A stretch of DNA of 64,000 nt, from NCBI GenBank assembly GCA_026874595.1, contig CM049307.1:59840870-59904869 (forward strand). The letters run 5' to 3'. The number at the start of each line of letters is the position of its first letter. Position 1 is the stretch's first letter. The DNA is from Sipunculus nudus. Its lineage: Eukaryota > Annelida > Sipuncula > Golfingiida > Sipunculidae. This document shows positions 37,114 through 49,741 of the stretch, in pieces. The position numbers and the translations under genes were made by a program. The notes beneath the pieces were generated by a model. It was not told where the DNA came from. It saw nothing but the letters and a program-made list of their open reading frames with translations, and searched no databases.

Positions 37114-37928
37114 GTTTGATGGTCAAAGTTACTTGTTTACATGGTATCATCAAATACATTTGCAGTATTTTCAATATATCAGGTAAGGATATACTTTAAT
37201 TCAGTAGATCTTTTTATTTTTCTTTAAGTTTAAGATATTTATAAGATATTTATAAATTATTATATTTACATATTAAATATATTTTAATATTTATAAAGTA
37301 TACTTTTTAAAATATTTACCAATTTTATATTTTTTTCATTCCTTACATAATCTGATTAATGGTTAAGTACTCCTGTTTTCTGAAGTATCTTAACCATTTT
37401 CAGGTTATGGGATATATTATTGCCAGTGTTGAAAAAAAATTAAATAAAAGATTTAAAAAAAAGGCAGGATAATTACACCTATCAAGGAATTTTAATATAT
37501 ATTAATATATATTTTAATGTAATTGGGAATAAATGAAATCATATAATATATAGCTTAGTAATTATTATAAGAACATTTATCATTAATAATTATTAAAAAC
37601 TACATAAAGGGTGCTTTGAAGGTTTAATTAACTAAGTAATTGTTGAGCCACAACTATTAGACAAATGAAACTTAATTATCTGTAATAAATAATATATTCA
37701 ACAGCTCATTTATTATTATGCACAGTAATATATAAATAATTGAAAATTATTTATATACAAGGCCAATGTCAGCTGCAATATGCTCTTTTTTCACTTTATC
37801 AATACAACTCCTTCAAAATAGGGTAGGGTTTCACTTCATGGCATTTACACTTTCAATTAATCAGAAGAATCCATTCAAATGGTTTACCATTCCTTACAGA
37901 ATCGAGGAGTAAACCGTCGATTGTCTAG

Positions 37929-38070
37929 TTGCCCATTTCATGAAATGGGCAAGTAGAGTTTTGTCATTTTGCCCATTACATGAAACGGGCAAAGTGGTTG
38001 CCCATTTCATGAACTGGGCAAAAAATTTGCCCATTACATGAAATGGGCAATTTCACAATCGGGGTGTAAC
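37929..38070 (-). repeat. Right terminal inverted repeat with four subterminal palindromes
   Basis: Palindromes lie at 37929-37952 (perfect), 37969-37992, 37998-38021 and 38027-38050. The outer part is the inverted copy of 34072-34180. Confidence 0.9.
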
Positions 38071-38084
38071 ATATATATATATAT

Positions 38085-38136
38085 GTTGTACGGCACTCTT
38101 CGGTATCAGATACCGTTTTGAAGAGTGCCGTACAAC
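38085..38136. repeat. Perfect 17-bp-arm hairpin with nested inner hairpin
   Basis: The arms GTTGTACGGCACTCTTC and GAAGAGTGCCGTACAAC are perfect. Between them lies GGTATC-A-GATACC, a second perfect inverted repeat, then GTTTT. It lies 14 bases beyond the transposon's right end. Confidence 0.85.
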
Positions 38137-38282
38137 GGTATAAAACTAATTAGCCAACACGATGCGTACAATCGTTTGATTCCTTATACATTATATATAT
38201 ATATATATTTATACGCTCTGGTTATATCATCGAGCACTTTGCCATCACATCAGTGCATTACAAACAACCTAGAAAGAACAAT

Positions 38283-38324
<42 letters not shown>

Positions 38325-39904
38325 ACCATTTCAACGATAACCTGTATATCCAAATTGTATTACGTAGAGATTAATTTTGCTAATGAATTTAAACAGGACA
38401 TTGAACATAAAACGTTTCGACCACTGTGATGACCTATCATTATATAAAAATCTATAACCTATACTAAAGTTGATTGTGCTAACGTCAAAGCATCCACGAG
38501 GACATAAAACTTATATTTATAGATTAATATTAGTATATTATTCGTATGTACTGCAGAAAGCAGCACTTTATATGACACGCATGCACAATTATAAAAACGG
38601 TGGGACTCCTGTATATGCATATATAATTGATTGTGCGTTGACACAAATATTTAAATAAAAAATATTCCATGCCTATTTCTGATGTTAAGTACTATACACC
38701 AATTTAATTGCACAGTATATTTCGAAAATGGGCTTGTTGGGCATGTCATGCATGTTCTGATTAAATTGTGATTTTATCGACGAAAGTCTGAATATATAGT
38801 GAAATTTCGAAGACTATATACTGTATATATATATGTATATGCATCTTGCCAGGTCCAAATTGCTCATTATAATAATTTTTATGTTGACTTGATGGGTGAT
38901 AAACCGAGTCATATTTAGTAAAAAAAAGGCATTTGATTTACTGTGTCCTTAACTGGCTCTCTAAAATGTGTTGAAGCAATAACACCTTTCGGTCATACTC
39001 TGATCCAATAAAGGTTCATTGTTTCAGATATGATTAAATAAACTGTCATGCATGATAAGTATATTCTTAGTTTTTTTTCAGATACATATTATGAAGGATC
39101 GATCGCTTATTCGCTCATATTGCTTCAAGGTAAAGACAGCTCTCTCTAGTTTTCTGAACCCTGAAACAACCATGCAAGTTTCTTGTCATGGTACAGCAGA
39201 TTTCAGATACCTTAGTTATTTATTTATATTTTCTTATACTTATTCAGCTTGTCTATTTTTTTGTTTGATCCAGTGAGGTAGGCCTACATGACCAAGAATA
39301 AATAAAAGACGGGTAATAAATTCCGGTTATCACTCCCTAAAATCCCAAAAGGACTTCCTAAACTGATATCAAGATATCACCTACCGAGTGAAGTAAAATG
39401 AATGGCATTGTACCTGGTCCGGGTGTTTAATACATTATATAGGCATATAATATCATACTCTCTACACATACCGTATATATATTTAACTCTGAGCAGAGCG
39501 TGCCTGAGCGTTACAAAGACCATGGCATACACCAGTTGGTGGTCATGGTTCGTTGCAAGGACCGGATATCTTGTGGTTAATATAGACCTATGTACACATT
39601 CCTCTATGTTTATGTAGGTCAATATGCACCCACACTGATATCGTTTATTGGCGTCACGCTGCGGGTATCACGTGATCACTGCTTGGTGTCTTTTGGCCAA
39701 TGATCGCATGCCACTCTGTTGAATATTCATGGACTTCGGCAAATCAGACAAAAGGACGGTCCGCTCCAATAGTAATATGTTAAATACGTGTACGTAGGCC
39801 TCATTGGGACCGATTTTCTTATAAGCTGTCTCTATATATTTCGAACAAACGATCATCCGCCAACGTCTCTCTCTCTCATTCTCTCTCTCCATATATACTA
39901 TATA

Positions 39905-39972
<68 letters not shown>

Positions 39973-41581
39973 ACGGCGACGGAGATGATTATAAATATAT
40001 ACTCGAATATAGAACTCTACTACTCTAGATGCATGGGAACTTAAATGCAAGCCCTATATATCATACAAGCCGCTTAATTTGTGATATCACGCCTCCCCGT
40101 GTTATTAAAATGGTTTACCTGTGAAAATGTACTATTCAACTGCATGATATACCCAAAGACGGGAGTATTCCATAGAATCTGTACAATATGATGTTGTAAG
40201 TGTGTTCTTCGAAGGCTAAATTGCCATATTAAACTGAAATCTTCATTTTAAGGAACGCAAGCCTACTAAACGTGGGGGACGGGGGATTCCTATTGTATGA
40301 TGCTCCTAAAACCGTGTTTGCATTCACTTCTTCGACCCAAATTCCAAGGTTCATTCGTGGATAAGTGACCTTACATTTGTGAATATTTCTTGATGACATT
40401 CCTGAATCCGGGAAATCTAATCACCAAATATCCTATCCATTCTTGGTTGGCCCACTCCAAAATGCCCTCAAAATTTCGTACACAAACAGGGGTGAGCCTA
40501 CCCTCCTGTTAGAGCCAGAAAAGTATAATCCTTTCACCTTTTCATAAGACAGACCGTCATGCATGGCTATGTACGTCACATGCAGAAGTGTTAAATGTGT
40601 GTACGGTTACATTGGAAGCTTACGTGGCATGCGTGGTTTGGCCCACATCGGAGCTGCATGCAGTTTGAGGTTGTCCGGCTAATATGTAAACATGCATCTG
40701 CATATTTGTTTAGTTTTTCTTGAAAGATTTAATTTTGAATTTATATACAGAAATCTACATGCAGAATATGGATCATAATATGATAATAAAGAATTTTAAA
40801 AATGAATTATACTTTTAATTTTATTTTTGGTCTCTTATATATACTCTCCATGCCCCATTTGTTTTTCCCATATATTTATCTATTCCAATTCACTGACAAA
40901 GAACAGATACATCTTAAACAACGTCTGGCGAAAGAGATCAGTCATTAAATTTGATTTAAATTAGGTCGGATGTTTAATAAGGCTATATAGTAGGAAGAAC
41001 TTCCAGACCCTTGGTGGCTTTGAAGCTATAAAGAAACGTTCACCGAAACGTTGATACTTAAAGAAAATTTTCGCCTGTCTAGCCGAGGGTTCGCAAATGT
41101 TGATAGGTTACAAATTTTTCGGATAAATATGGCAGCAGGGAGCTATCGAAATGACGGTAAGCAAAAACAGGAATACTTTATTGTGAGCAGCACTTGCAGG
41201 AACCAAGTGCATGATGCTATAAGAGTAGTCCTATATATAGCGGCGTGACGTGGTCCCTTTTACGCTATTTAAGCACAAGGCGAGCATGCAGTCTCATACT
41301 TTGAATCGTGTCAAGTTTTGAGATATGTTCTGCAGGTAACCCCGCAGGGGCTTATAAATATAATTACAGTAATCGAGGAGAGATGTTAGTGTGGCATAAA
41401 TGAGCCATGAGCACGCGCTGGTACAGAGAAGAAACGCCGGATGGAAGCATGCAATACGGCGGAGCTCGAGAAATGCCGCATATGTATGCGTACCACAAAT
41501 ACTGCGTACATGCTGATATAATCATGCATGGAAAAGTGACGTCATTTTGATCATTTACTCTTGACCTTATACAGTCAACAG
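38137..41581. other. AT-rich intergenic-looking DNA with TA and CT microsatellites
   Basis: (TA)n at 38191-38209, 38286-38324 and 39908-39969, and a CT-rich run at 39865-39890. Two exon-like scraps on the plus strand have splice-like ends but no other support: 39082-39129 (after TTTTTTTTCAG) and 41129-41156 (ATGGCAGCAGGG..., then GTAAGC). No supported gene. Confidence 0.35.
39908..39969. repeat. (TA)n microsatellite
   Basis: A pure TA run of about 31 units. Confidence 0.95.
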
Positions 41582-42866
41582 TTTTTAGCGAACCTGTGAG
41601 CTTATGCGATGGTGCGGCGTCGTCCGTCGTTGCGTCGTGCGTCGTCTGTACGTTAACCATAGCTAACTCAAAAAACGACAGGAGCTAGCATCACCAGTTT
41701 TTTTTGCAAATAATCAGTCATCTGAAAAACTCTATTGGATTTTGTTTTTTTTTCAAACTGAATTTTCTTAGATTTTATAGGGAAAAAGCTAAAAAAAGCT
41801 TTAAAAATCTTCTTCTCCGAAACTGTCCAGCCAAATTGTCCCATTATGTTCGAATGGTTCCAGTTCGGAGATTTTTGGCCGAGTTACAGGAGGTTGAACT
41901 TAGTTTCAATCTCAGAAACGGCTAGAGCTATCATCACCAAATTTTATGCCAATGTTTGTCACATATGTCATATCCGAAATTGAGGTATTACTGACGCCAC
42001 CTACATTAATCTGTGTTTTACAAGCGGAAATGTAATTTTAGACTCTTCTAGCTTATGCACTGTTTTATGATGAAACTGTGAAGCTGATTGGTTTAAACTT
42101 TACAAGAATTATTCTATGGAAGGGTTCTGCCAGTTTTATAAGAATAGATTGGGTAAATGCAGCTTCAAAAAAGTAGTGTAGCCAATTGAAAAAGGCTTTC
42201 TGTGTTTGAAAACAGATTTGACAACATGCTGAGTTTCAGCAGCCAAGTCAAGAGGTCACTCAGTACAACCAGGTGGGGTCCAGACATCACCACACATTGT
42301 CTAGACGCAGAATTCCCAGATTAAAACTGTTGGAACTATATCTTTTAACTGTTTGAAAAAACATGGATTGCATTTTTAGCGAATCTGTGAGCTTATGCAA
42401 CGGTGTGGCGTCGTCCGTCTTCCGTCGTCCGTCGTGCGTCATAGCTATCTCAAAAAGGGCAGGAGCTAGCATCACCAATTTATTTGCAAAAAATTTGTCA
42501 TCTAAAAAATTCTATCGGATTTTGCTTATTTCTTGGTTAACTGCATTTTCTTAAATTTTACAGGGAAGAAGCTAAAAAATATTAAAGAATGTTCTTCTCA
42601 GAAAACCATGCTGCGATATTGTCCGTTCATCTCTCCCAATAATTCTCCCTGGCAAAAAGAACATATCCGAAAAATCCTGACTGATACATCCTATTTTTAA
42701 AATGTCCTAGTCCGAAACTTTTAGGTACTAAACGTCCATTTTGCTGAAATCATAATGACTAAGAAAGATATGCAGGACATAAGAGGATCAATATTAAATT
42801 TTAAAAATAAACCTCCATTCATACTCCCAAACTTTCGATGGTTCACATTAGGCCTGTAGGCCTTGT
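41582..42866 (+). mobile_element. Helentron-like element A3, composite
   Basis: It begins TTTTTAGCGAACCTGTGAGC with a GTCGTCCGTCGT stretch and ends ATTAGGCCTGTAGGCCTTGT. A second start (TTTTTAGCGAATCTGTGAGC) lies at 42373, so a truncated copy is followed by, or joined to, another short copy. A degenerate GGTGGCGCC relic (CTGACGCCACC) is near 41992. Confidence 0.6.
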
Positions 42867-43615
42867 TTTTTATTGTTTTTGATTGTTTAAGGGGGGGGGG
42901 TTTGCACGATATAACTCCTGAAATAAAATACACTTGCACACGAAATGTTATTTCGTACATTCCTTCTATGCTATTACACTCATATTACATCAAGTTTTAC
43001 CCAACAACTGTGACAGCATATAATAACGTGTAATTAACGTGAAAAATATAAGTTGTAAGATAATGTTAATATTTATCTGTTACATTTTGCTTTTATAATT
43101 TATATATAATGGCTATGATTACATTACAGCTATATATACTTTCTTAACATTTCTTATTCCATTCAATGATTAAAGCCTTAATCATTCTTATTCCGTGAAC
43201 TGTCAACCCACATTTGCTTGAATCCTTATTTATGGGGAAATAGAATGATATCCATATAGAGCATAGGACACCTTGATGTTTTGTGTTACATGCGGAGGAG
43301 TATAAAGCACGTCCATATATAATCATTAAGGGCAGTTTCGTCCATTTCTCGATAACATCATATCCACAAAGAGGGATTCAAGTGACTGTGGTCACATGCA
43401 CACTTAGTATAGCGTGCCTTTTAACCATATGAACAAACATTTTATAGGGAGATAAATGGTAGACCTATACTTGCTTTCGGGACGCAACTCCATATCTACA
43501 CAAGAATGAGCATAACGTCTTTAGTGTTGAAGGTTGATGATCGCAGTTTCAAATTAACCTGAAAGCGTGCAATACTATACCGCATATATATATACCGTTA
43601 TATTGCAGACGGTCC
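42867..43615. other. Intergenic-looking DNA, no gene seen
   Basis: G10 run at 42891-42900, otherwise AT-rich. Confidence 0.4.
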
Positions 43616-43862
43616 CCGTTTCGTATTTCGTTTGATTACGTCACGCCTTTTACGAATATCGTTTGGTTACGTCACGTCGCGAATGTTATTACGAATGAAG
43701 CAGTTGCCTTTTTCTTTGAATACAAGGGACGTGTTTTCATTGATTGGACCGCGGCCGCTTTTGTTCACGAAAATGTTCCTGTGCATTGTTCAAGAAAAAC
43801 GTAACCAACTGCTGGAGTTGGTTACACCACCAGGTGGCGCAGGAACGAGGTAAAGGGGGGCA
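43616..43862 (+). promoter_or_regulatory. Promoter-like CpG cluster: two CRE sites, CCAAT box, CTCF-type site
   Basis: TTACGTCA occurs at 43636-43643 and 43667-43674 within a duplicated segment of about 31 bp. ATTGG (inverted CCAAT) and a NotI site GCGGCCGC follow near 43743-43758. A hairpin GTAACCAACT/AGTTGGTTAC (43801-43825) precedes CCACCAGGTGGCGC (43827-43840), which fits the conserved animal CTCF core. A donor-like ACGAG|GTAAAG comes next. Such a cluster suggests a plus-strand promoter or boundary, but no downstream gene was identified. Confidence 0.35.
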
Positions 43863-46582
43863 ACAAAGCAAAGTCAGAAGTGCCTTCCCACACTCGGACT
43901 ATTCATAATAATTTTATTGACTGGTGTAGCGTACTTTTGTTTATAATCTGCATGAAATATCGTTATATAGGCCTTTTATAAAAAAAAAGAACCCTAAACT
44001 ACACCATTACCAAATTTGTCATTATTTACAATGCATTTCATATATTTGATAAACGTCAATGAAAACTATAGTGTACACTATAGATTTGTATTGCAATCCT
44101 GTGGATATGTGACCAGTGCTCTTTAGTATCGGAACAGGAACATGTTCTGGTTAATTTGCATAATTTTGTGCAAGCCCTTTAAATCATATAATAATTATAG
44201 ATAATACCACCGTAATAATGATAGAGTAACTCTTCATTACTATTACAGTTATCTATAGGCCTAATTATAAGATTTCAAGGTCCTGTGCCAACGATTTGCC
44301 CAATTTGATTAGTTTAATGCCCATTTCAAATTAATTTTATGTATGAAAAAAAAATTCCCAATCGTCAAAAACTGCCCAAAATGAGTCGACAGGGGAACAC
44401 TCAGAATATAAATACATGTAATTCCTAAACTGAGCTTACAGGCTAAGCTTTCCGATATGTAGGGCTAGGACCCTACATTTAGCCTATACTATAGCATTAT
44501 CTACACTTTACGAAATTGCAACCAAGTTAGCCGATTACATGTGTATGCATTCACCCCAGTACAGTATTTTATCATTAACTTATTAACAAGACATCCGGTT
44601 ATTCCTTTAACACAACATTTTGACCAACGGAGGACGTGCACAAAAGTGACACCTGTTGGCCAAATGATTAACTATCATGGTGAATACGGTAGTGACATCT
44701 AGCGGTCAATGTTTATAATGATTATCAGTCTTCGATGTCAAAACTGTATTAATTTTGTATGAATATTTTTTAAGATTGGTTTTCTAATAAAATATAAATA
44801 TTATAAAATAAGAGTTCCCGTAAATAACGGGAATTAAATGTGAACCTGAACTTAGTTAACAGGAATTCTACTTTAAGCTTTCTACATAGATTTGTTTAGA
44901 AAAAGAACAAGAATACTTGTAAATATGGGACCCAAAAAAATCCCAAAATAAAAAAAAAACTGGTAAAATCAGATGTATAGCATGCAGATTGTCTAGTTTT
45001 AACCCAATTTACATAAAAAGGTCAATAATGGTTCTACTTTTCCATATCAACAGTAGTTTTCTGATATTAAGGTTACCGAAACTATTTCATGTAAAATACA
45101 GTCACGGAAATATTTTACAGTCTCCTATCTTCTAACTCCGACTGTCCGTCAAACTTCTCAAAGGACAGTATTTTTCCCCGTCCCACGTCAGTGATATTTG
45201 CAAGGTGATATTCCCATTGAATCTAAACTTACGTCGAGACTTTCTTGGCGTTAACTACATGTAAACAGCGCTGATAATGGAAACTTCTGTAGAGAGGGGT
45301 GACAACATATTTTCCAGTTTTCCCCCTGAAACATCTGGCCTTTTTCACAACTAGATAAACAACCTGACAATGCACTCATTCACAGATAACTTTCTCTCAA
45401 ACGACATCTTCAGCAAAAAAAAAAAAAAAATATCCGTAGATTTTTCGCATGAAGACATAAAACGAAAAAAATTTGAATTTTTACTAAAAGAGTAAGTTTG
45501 ACCGTGAAAAAAACATGTTTGATAAAAATCATGCAAAGCATTTTGAATTTAAAATAAATGTTTCTCTATACATGTGCTATGGACATTCAAGAAATTGGGT
45601 AAGTATTGGGGAATTTCTTAAAGTTATGGGCCCAAACATAATTCACTTTGTCAAAAATCAGGGAATATATTTAATCCCTTAACATGAGAATTGTTGAAGT
45701 TTGAGACTTTTTTTCAATGATATAACTTTCCTTAATCAAGATTAAATTGTGTACCCAAAATTAGATCTGAATTTTGCGATTTTTTAAAAGTTATTAGCAT
45801 AAATATAAAATCAGTACCTTGAATTTTGCCTAAATTTGACCATGGCATCTTTTTTTCCTATAAGCACCGTTGATTTAATTTCCAAGGCTTGTACACAGAT
45901 AGATTCAATCTTTTATGAACTGAAATTGATCAAAAACTGCAGTTTTATTCAAGTTTTCAAGCACCATGTCAAGTATTGTTTACATCAAGCCAGTGGTATG
46001 CAATGTGCTAGAGCTAACTCACAGCTCACCAGGCTGTTATGTAATCACTTCACTCCTGGCCAGCTCCCTGGGTCTGGGTGAGCTGGGTCAGGCTGTTTGC
46101 AGTGACTACCACAGAGAACCTCTCTCTCTCTCTCTCTCTCTCTCTCCCTACCCCCCCCCCCCCACCCAACCCCACACACCATTCTGTTGACAGACCTGTA
46201 CAATAAACAAAAATATTTTATAATTTCATATTTTTTTTCAGCAACAAGCAGTAACCACAGAGACTCCTTACCCCATCCACCCATTCAATACACAGGACTA
46301 ATAAACAAGATAAATCTTATAATTTCAAGGTTAAATTCATTTTTTATGAGACTTGAACAATTTTTTTAACAAAAATTTTCATGATTTGAATCCTTATATT
46401 AAAAAATGATAAAATATTTGGATCTTATGTAAGTGCTCATTGATATGTTTTAAGATTCAATTATATATAAATACCTTATAGCATTTTATTCAAATTTCTT
46501 AAAGTTGGCTGCATGGGCCTTGATATGAATAACACTGTTAAACTTAGTTAATCTGGAATATTGGGCAAACTTTCCTGGGACT
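43863..46582. other. AT-rich intergenic-looking DNA, no gene seen
   Basis: It contains a (TC)n run (46120-46146) followed by a C-rich tract. The (TC)n open frames in this area are repeat artefacts. Confidence 0.4.
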
Positions 46583-47035
46583 AATTTTTAGCTCATATGG
46601 CCATATATTTAACTAGTGAAGACTTAATTACATTCACACATTTTTTGTTAATGAAATGTATTCTTTCATATAACACTTTGGCCAATTTTTTTTATTGCCT
46701 CATTAAATGGCTTCAGGCCACAAGTTCCATTTATGAAACAGTGCAAATACGATTTATACCTAATTAGCTTGTTTTAATATGCTGATTAAATGTTGTTTAT
46801 GCTCATTTGAATCTTTTTTACAGTATTTTATTTCAGTTAATAAATAAATATTTATTATTATACTTTGGCTCATATCCATTATTCTATAAATTACATGGTT
46901 TTCTTTATAGCAGGGCCAATTCCTCTTAGCTCATCAAATGCTAATGTATGAAAAACCAAAAGAAATAAGTATATTTTGCATTTGCTTATATTTTCCAAAA
47001 TTCAGCTGAGCGACGTAACCCATTGGTCCCTTGTT
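46583..47035 (+). mobile_element. Short, decayed C-family element C3
   Basis: It starts ATTTTTAGCTCATATGGCC and ends CAGCTGAGCGACGTAACCCATTGGTCCC... then TTGTTT, a mutated form of the C-family 3' end (CAGCTGAGC, hairpin around CCCATGGG, TTGTTT). The interior is AT-rich with no array. Confidence 0.4.
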
Positions 47036-49329
47036 TATATGTACCTTTATCCGTTAAACAAGACTTCTAGCGCAATCTATGTAGCATATTAGTGCCCATT
47101 AAAAAAGGGGTAAGGGTTATAGCCCAGGGTAAGGCATCCAATACTGCAATATATCCAATGTTTAATGTTTGAAATGTTTGGTAGATCCAGAATTTAACTG
47201 AGACGGTCCTTCTGTAACAATCTGCCATCTGGCGGCCAATTTGAAATATAATTTACTTTCGTCGTGCCATCATTTGATATATATGCATGTTACATGTATA
47301 TATCGAAATATGGACTTGCGCTTTAATTATTTGAGATATTTTATCGGAAAATGTTATTATAAAGTTAGTAACGACTTTCAGGTCCAGGATAAAGGATGTC
47401 CAGGTTTAAACACAGCATTCATGTTATTATTATACTGTGATAAAATAAAATAAAAAACAGAAACCAATTCAATATTGCGGTCGATCTGGGCCCCCGTTTT
47501 CAGCTTTTACATCTGATCCATCTTTTTATTCGTTTCCTTGAATATATATATAGTAAGTAATGAGGCAACGTGTGCTACATACAAATTTTATGCATAAAAT
47601 CAGTGATACTTGCAAGGTGCCATGTCGCTTACTGATGAAAAGGAACAGGAATGCCCCATTCTGGCAACTTCTGGCTAATTTGCAGGGTCACAAACAAAGG
47701 TCTGTAATTGTATATGCCTTAACTGTTATTTCTGGAGTGATGTGTGGCTCGCCTAACGAACTTGGATTTGGTTGTCGAGGGGTCACATTCTTTGTGCTTG
47801 ATGATGTCGGGATACATGGTTACCGAGCAGCCTCCTCGGGTTGCTGTTGACGAACATATCTCGTGTACGAGAGACGTGGCGAGACATGAAAAACAACAGT
47901 ACAGTACAGTATACTGAATCAGTATAGTGGGCCCGCTGTAAGGAATAAAGAAGTCCGTGGAGTAAAAGCGACTGTGAAATCCTCTTTTTGGGGGGATATT
48001 CCTGATAATTTTATCTGAAAGAAGTAAGTAATTATCAATAGAATATTAAATAAAATCATAAGTAATTATAAGTAGAAATTTATGTGCATTAATTATAACT
48101 TTGTATTGTCTGGTTAAAACGACCTGTATGGATTGTATGTTATAAGCATTCCAGATTTCTTTAGTAGCACTATGGCCATATAAACGCATTGTAATTCAGG
48201 GTTTTGTCATGTATGATATTTAGGAATTATATTTGATAGTTAAAAATCTATATTTGTGCACTACTCTACATTAAGATGTATGTTATAGTTGCCAAAATAG
48301 TTTTAATATCTAACTATATCTTTTTGAATGTTTTCCTTTTGAATGTGTTGTGTCTTTAATTGTTATGTGTATTTTTGTCTGTTCCAAGTAATAACAAGTG
48401 TAATATTTGTGCATTTATGCAAGTTTTGATAGTATACGCAGCCTGTCAGATTTTCTCCTGAAAATACCGTTTAACAAGGGAGCTGGTTTAATTGAAGTCT
48501 GTTTCTTTCACAACAAGGGTGCTGGGTTAATTGAAGTCTGTTTCTAGTACAGTGGGACACTGAAGTATTTGTCGGGCATCCGTGGCTTATTTGTCTTAGT
48601 GTACCAGAGACTAGATATTTTCATAAATGGTGTGCATGTGAAGTATTAAATGCCCTATTAAGAGAGCTGTGGGGGCACTTAGCAAAAGAGCTGGAAACGC
48701 ACCGTACTTTGGGACTTTTTTTTGAATGCTGTAAGAATACTAATTATAGCATATTAATAACATTTCTTATTTGTTTAGGTTTTTTTTCAATTGATTAACA
48801 AATCTGCAGGGAATAATAATAAATTAAAATAAGGTAAAATTTGTTTAATTGAAACTTTAGAATAAAACAGTTATTGTACAGATACATAAATATAACATGG
48901 AAGATTGCTTTCATGTGATCATGTTCATCTGAAAATTTAACCTGCTGACAATGATAATATGTAACTGATAATCATATTATGCTATTTTGTCATTTGTAAA
49001 TTTCTTTAAGCCTACAGTATTTCCAGTTGTGTATTTTTGCAGTATTCTTTGTATTTTCATATATTACGAAACTGCTCTATTTATTATAATCGAACTTTCA
49101 GGATGTATGAATTAGTTAAAATGTTTGAGACATTCGAGTCATTTGAGTCGTGTTTATTTAAAAAGAAACAGATTTTTGGTTATGCTAGCATCATGTATTA
49201 CATATGTGTCTCACCACTAAAGGAATAGCTCAATTGATATTGAAATATCAGGTCAGGAGGTCCAAGGTTTGCAGGTCAATGTGCATTGGTTCCCACGTGT
49301 TAACCTCATTTTTTTAAAGAGATTGTATT
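47036..49329. other. AT-rich DNA with a local duplication and a possible tRNA-like SINE relic
   Basis: GGTTTAATTGAAGTCTGTTTCT-type segments at about 48485-48507 and 48523-48545 are direct copies. No supported gene; the frame at 47560-47850 has no motif. Confidence 0.35.
49221..49290 (+). repeat. Possible tRNA-derived SINE head, decayed
   Basis: GGAATAGCTCAATTGATATT resembles a tRNA D-arm / A-box, and AGGAGGTCCAAGGTTTG resembles a variable/T-arm region, with spacing near that of a tRNA. The B-box is mutated, and no second copy was found here. Confidence 0.25.
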
Positions 49330-49741
49330 ACCCGTTCTGCTTTTAGCAACAGGCCAAGATTTTAGACCGTCGAATAAAAGCAATGGTATTAGTTTCTCAG
49401 CTGCAACTTCATCTAGTGTCCTGAAACTTCATTTACATATTGATTATGAATAGGTGGTGTTTAATATTAGTTCATGATGACTGATGGCGCCGACGACATC
49501 TTTTCTATTTTTCACTATTTTTTTCTTCGATTATTTAGACCATCAAATTACACCAGTCTTATCCGTTTCTCAGCTGTGACTTCACCTAGTGTCATGAAAC
49601 TTCACACATACATTGATCCTGAATATTATTTATTAGTTTAAGACTAGTCCTTGGCACCACCTGCATCTCTTCTATTTTCACGCAAATTTTCTTTGATTAC
49701 TGAGACCATCAAATGACAGCAATCACATCAGTCTTTCAGGC
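49330..49741. repeat. C-family internal units, about 170 bp each, outside the element ends
   Basis: Phrases CTCAGCTGYRACTTCAYCTAG and TGTCMTGAAACTTCA recur near 49396 and 49567; the related CTCAGCTGTAATTACATCTAG lies inside C1 (about 52175). This is probably a truncated older copy. Confidence 0.5.

Larger units (their letters stand above)
34072..38070 (-). mobile_element. 4.0-kb integrase-type DNA transposon (KRBA2/Ginger-like), nearly intact
   Basis: Terminal inverted repeats of about 108 bp (34072-34180 and 37963-38070) begin GTTACACCCCGATT and agree at nearly every base. They contain, and are continued inward by, 24-bp palindromes: five on the left and four on the right. Between them is a minus-strand integrase gene in two overlapping frames (36629-34642), three 128-132-bp tandem repeats (36735-37113) and AT-rich filler. 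There are no long terminal repeats, reverse transcriptase or primer-binding site, so this is not a retrotransposon. Integrase plus inverted repeats is the layout of Ginger-type elements. Target duplications cannot be read because both flanks are TA repeats. High similarity of the two ends suggests recent movement. Confidence 0.85.

Noticed and set aside
38085-38136. microRNA precursor
   Set aside because: The total stem is too short and perfectly paired, unlike a typical animal precursor; a foldback repeat is more likely.
39082-39129. 49-bp plus-strand exon between TTTTTTTTCAG and GTAAAG
   Set aside because: Only the splice-like ends support it; no neighbouring exon in phase.
41129-41156. 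Possible start exon MAAGSYRND before GTAAGC
   Set aside because: Too short to judge, with no partner exon recognised.
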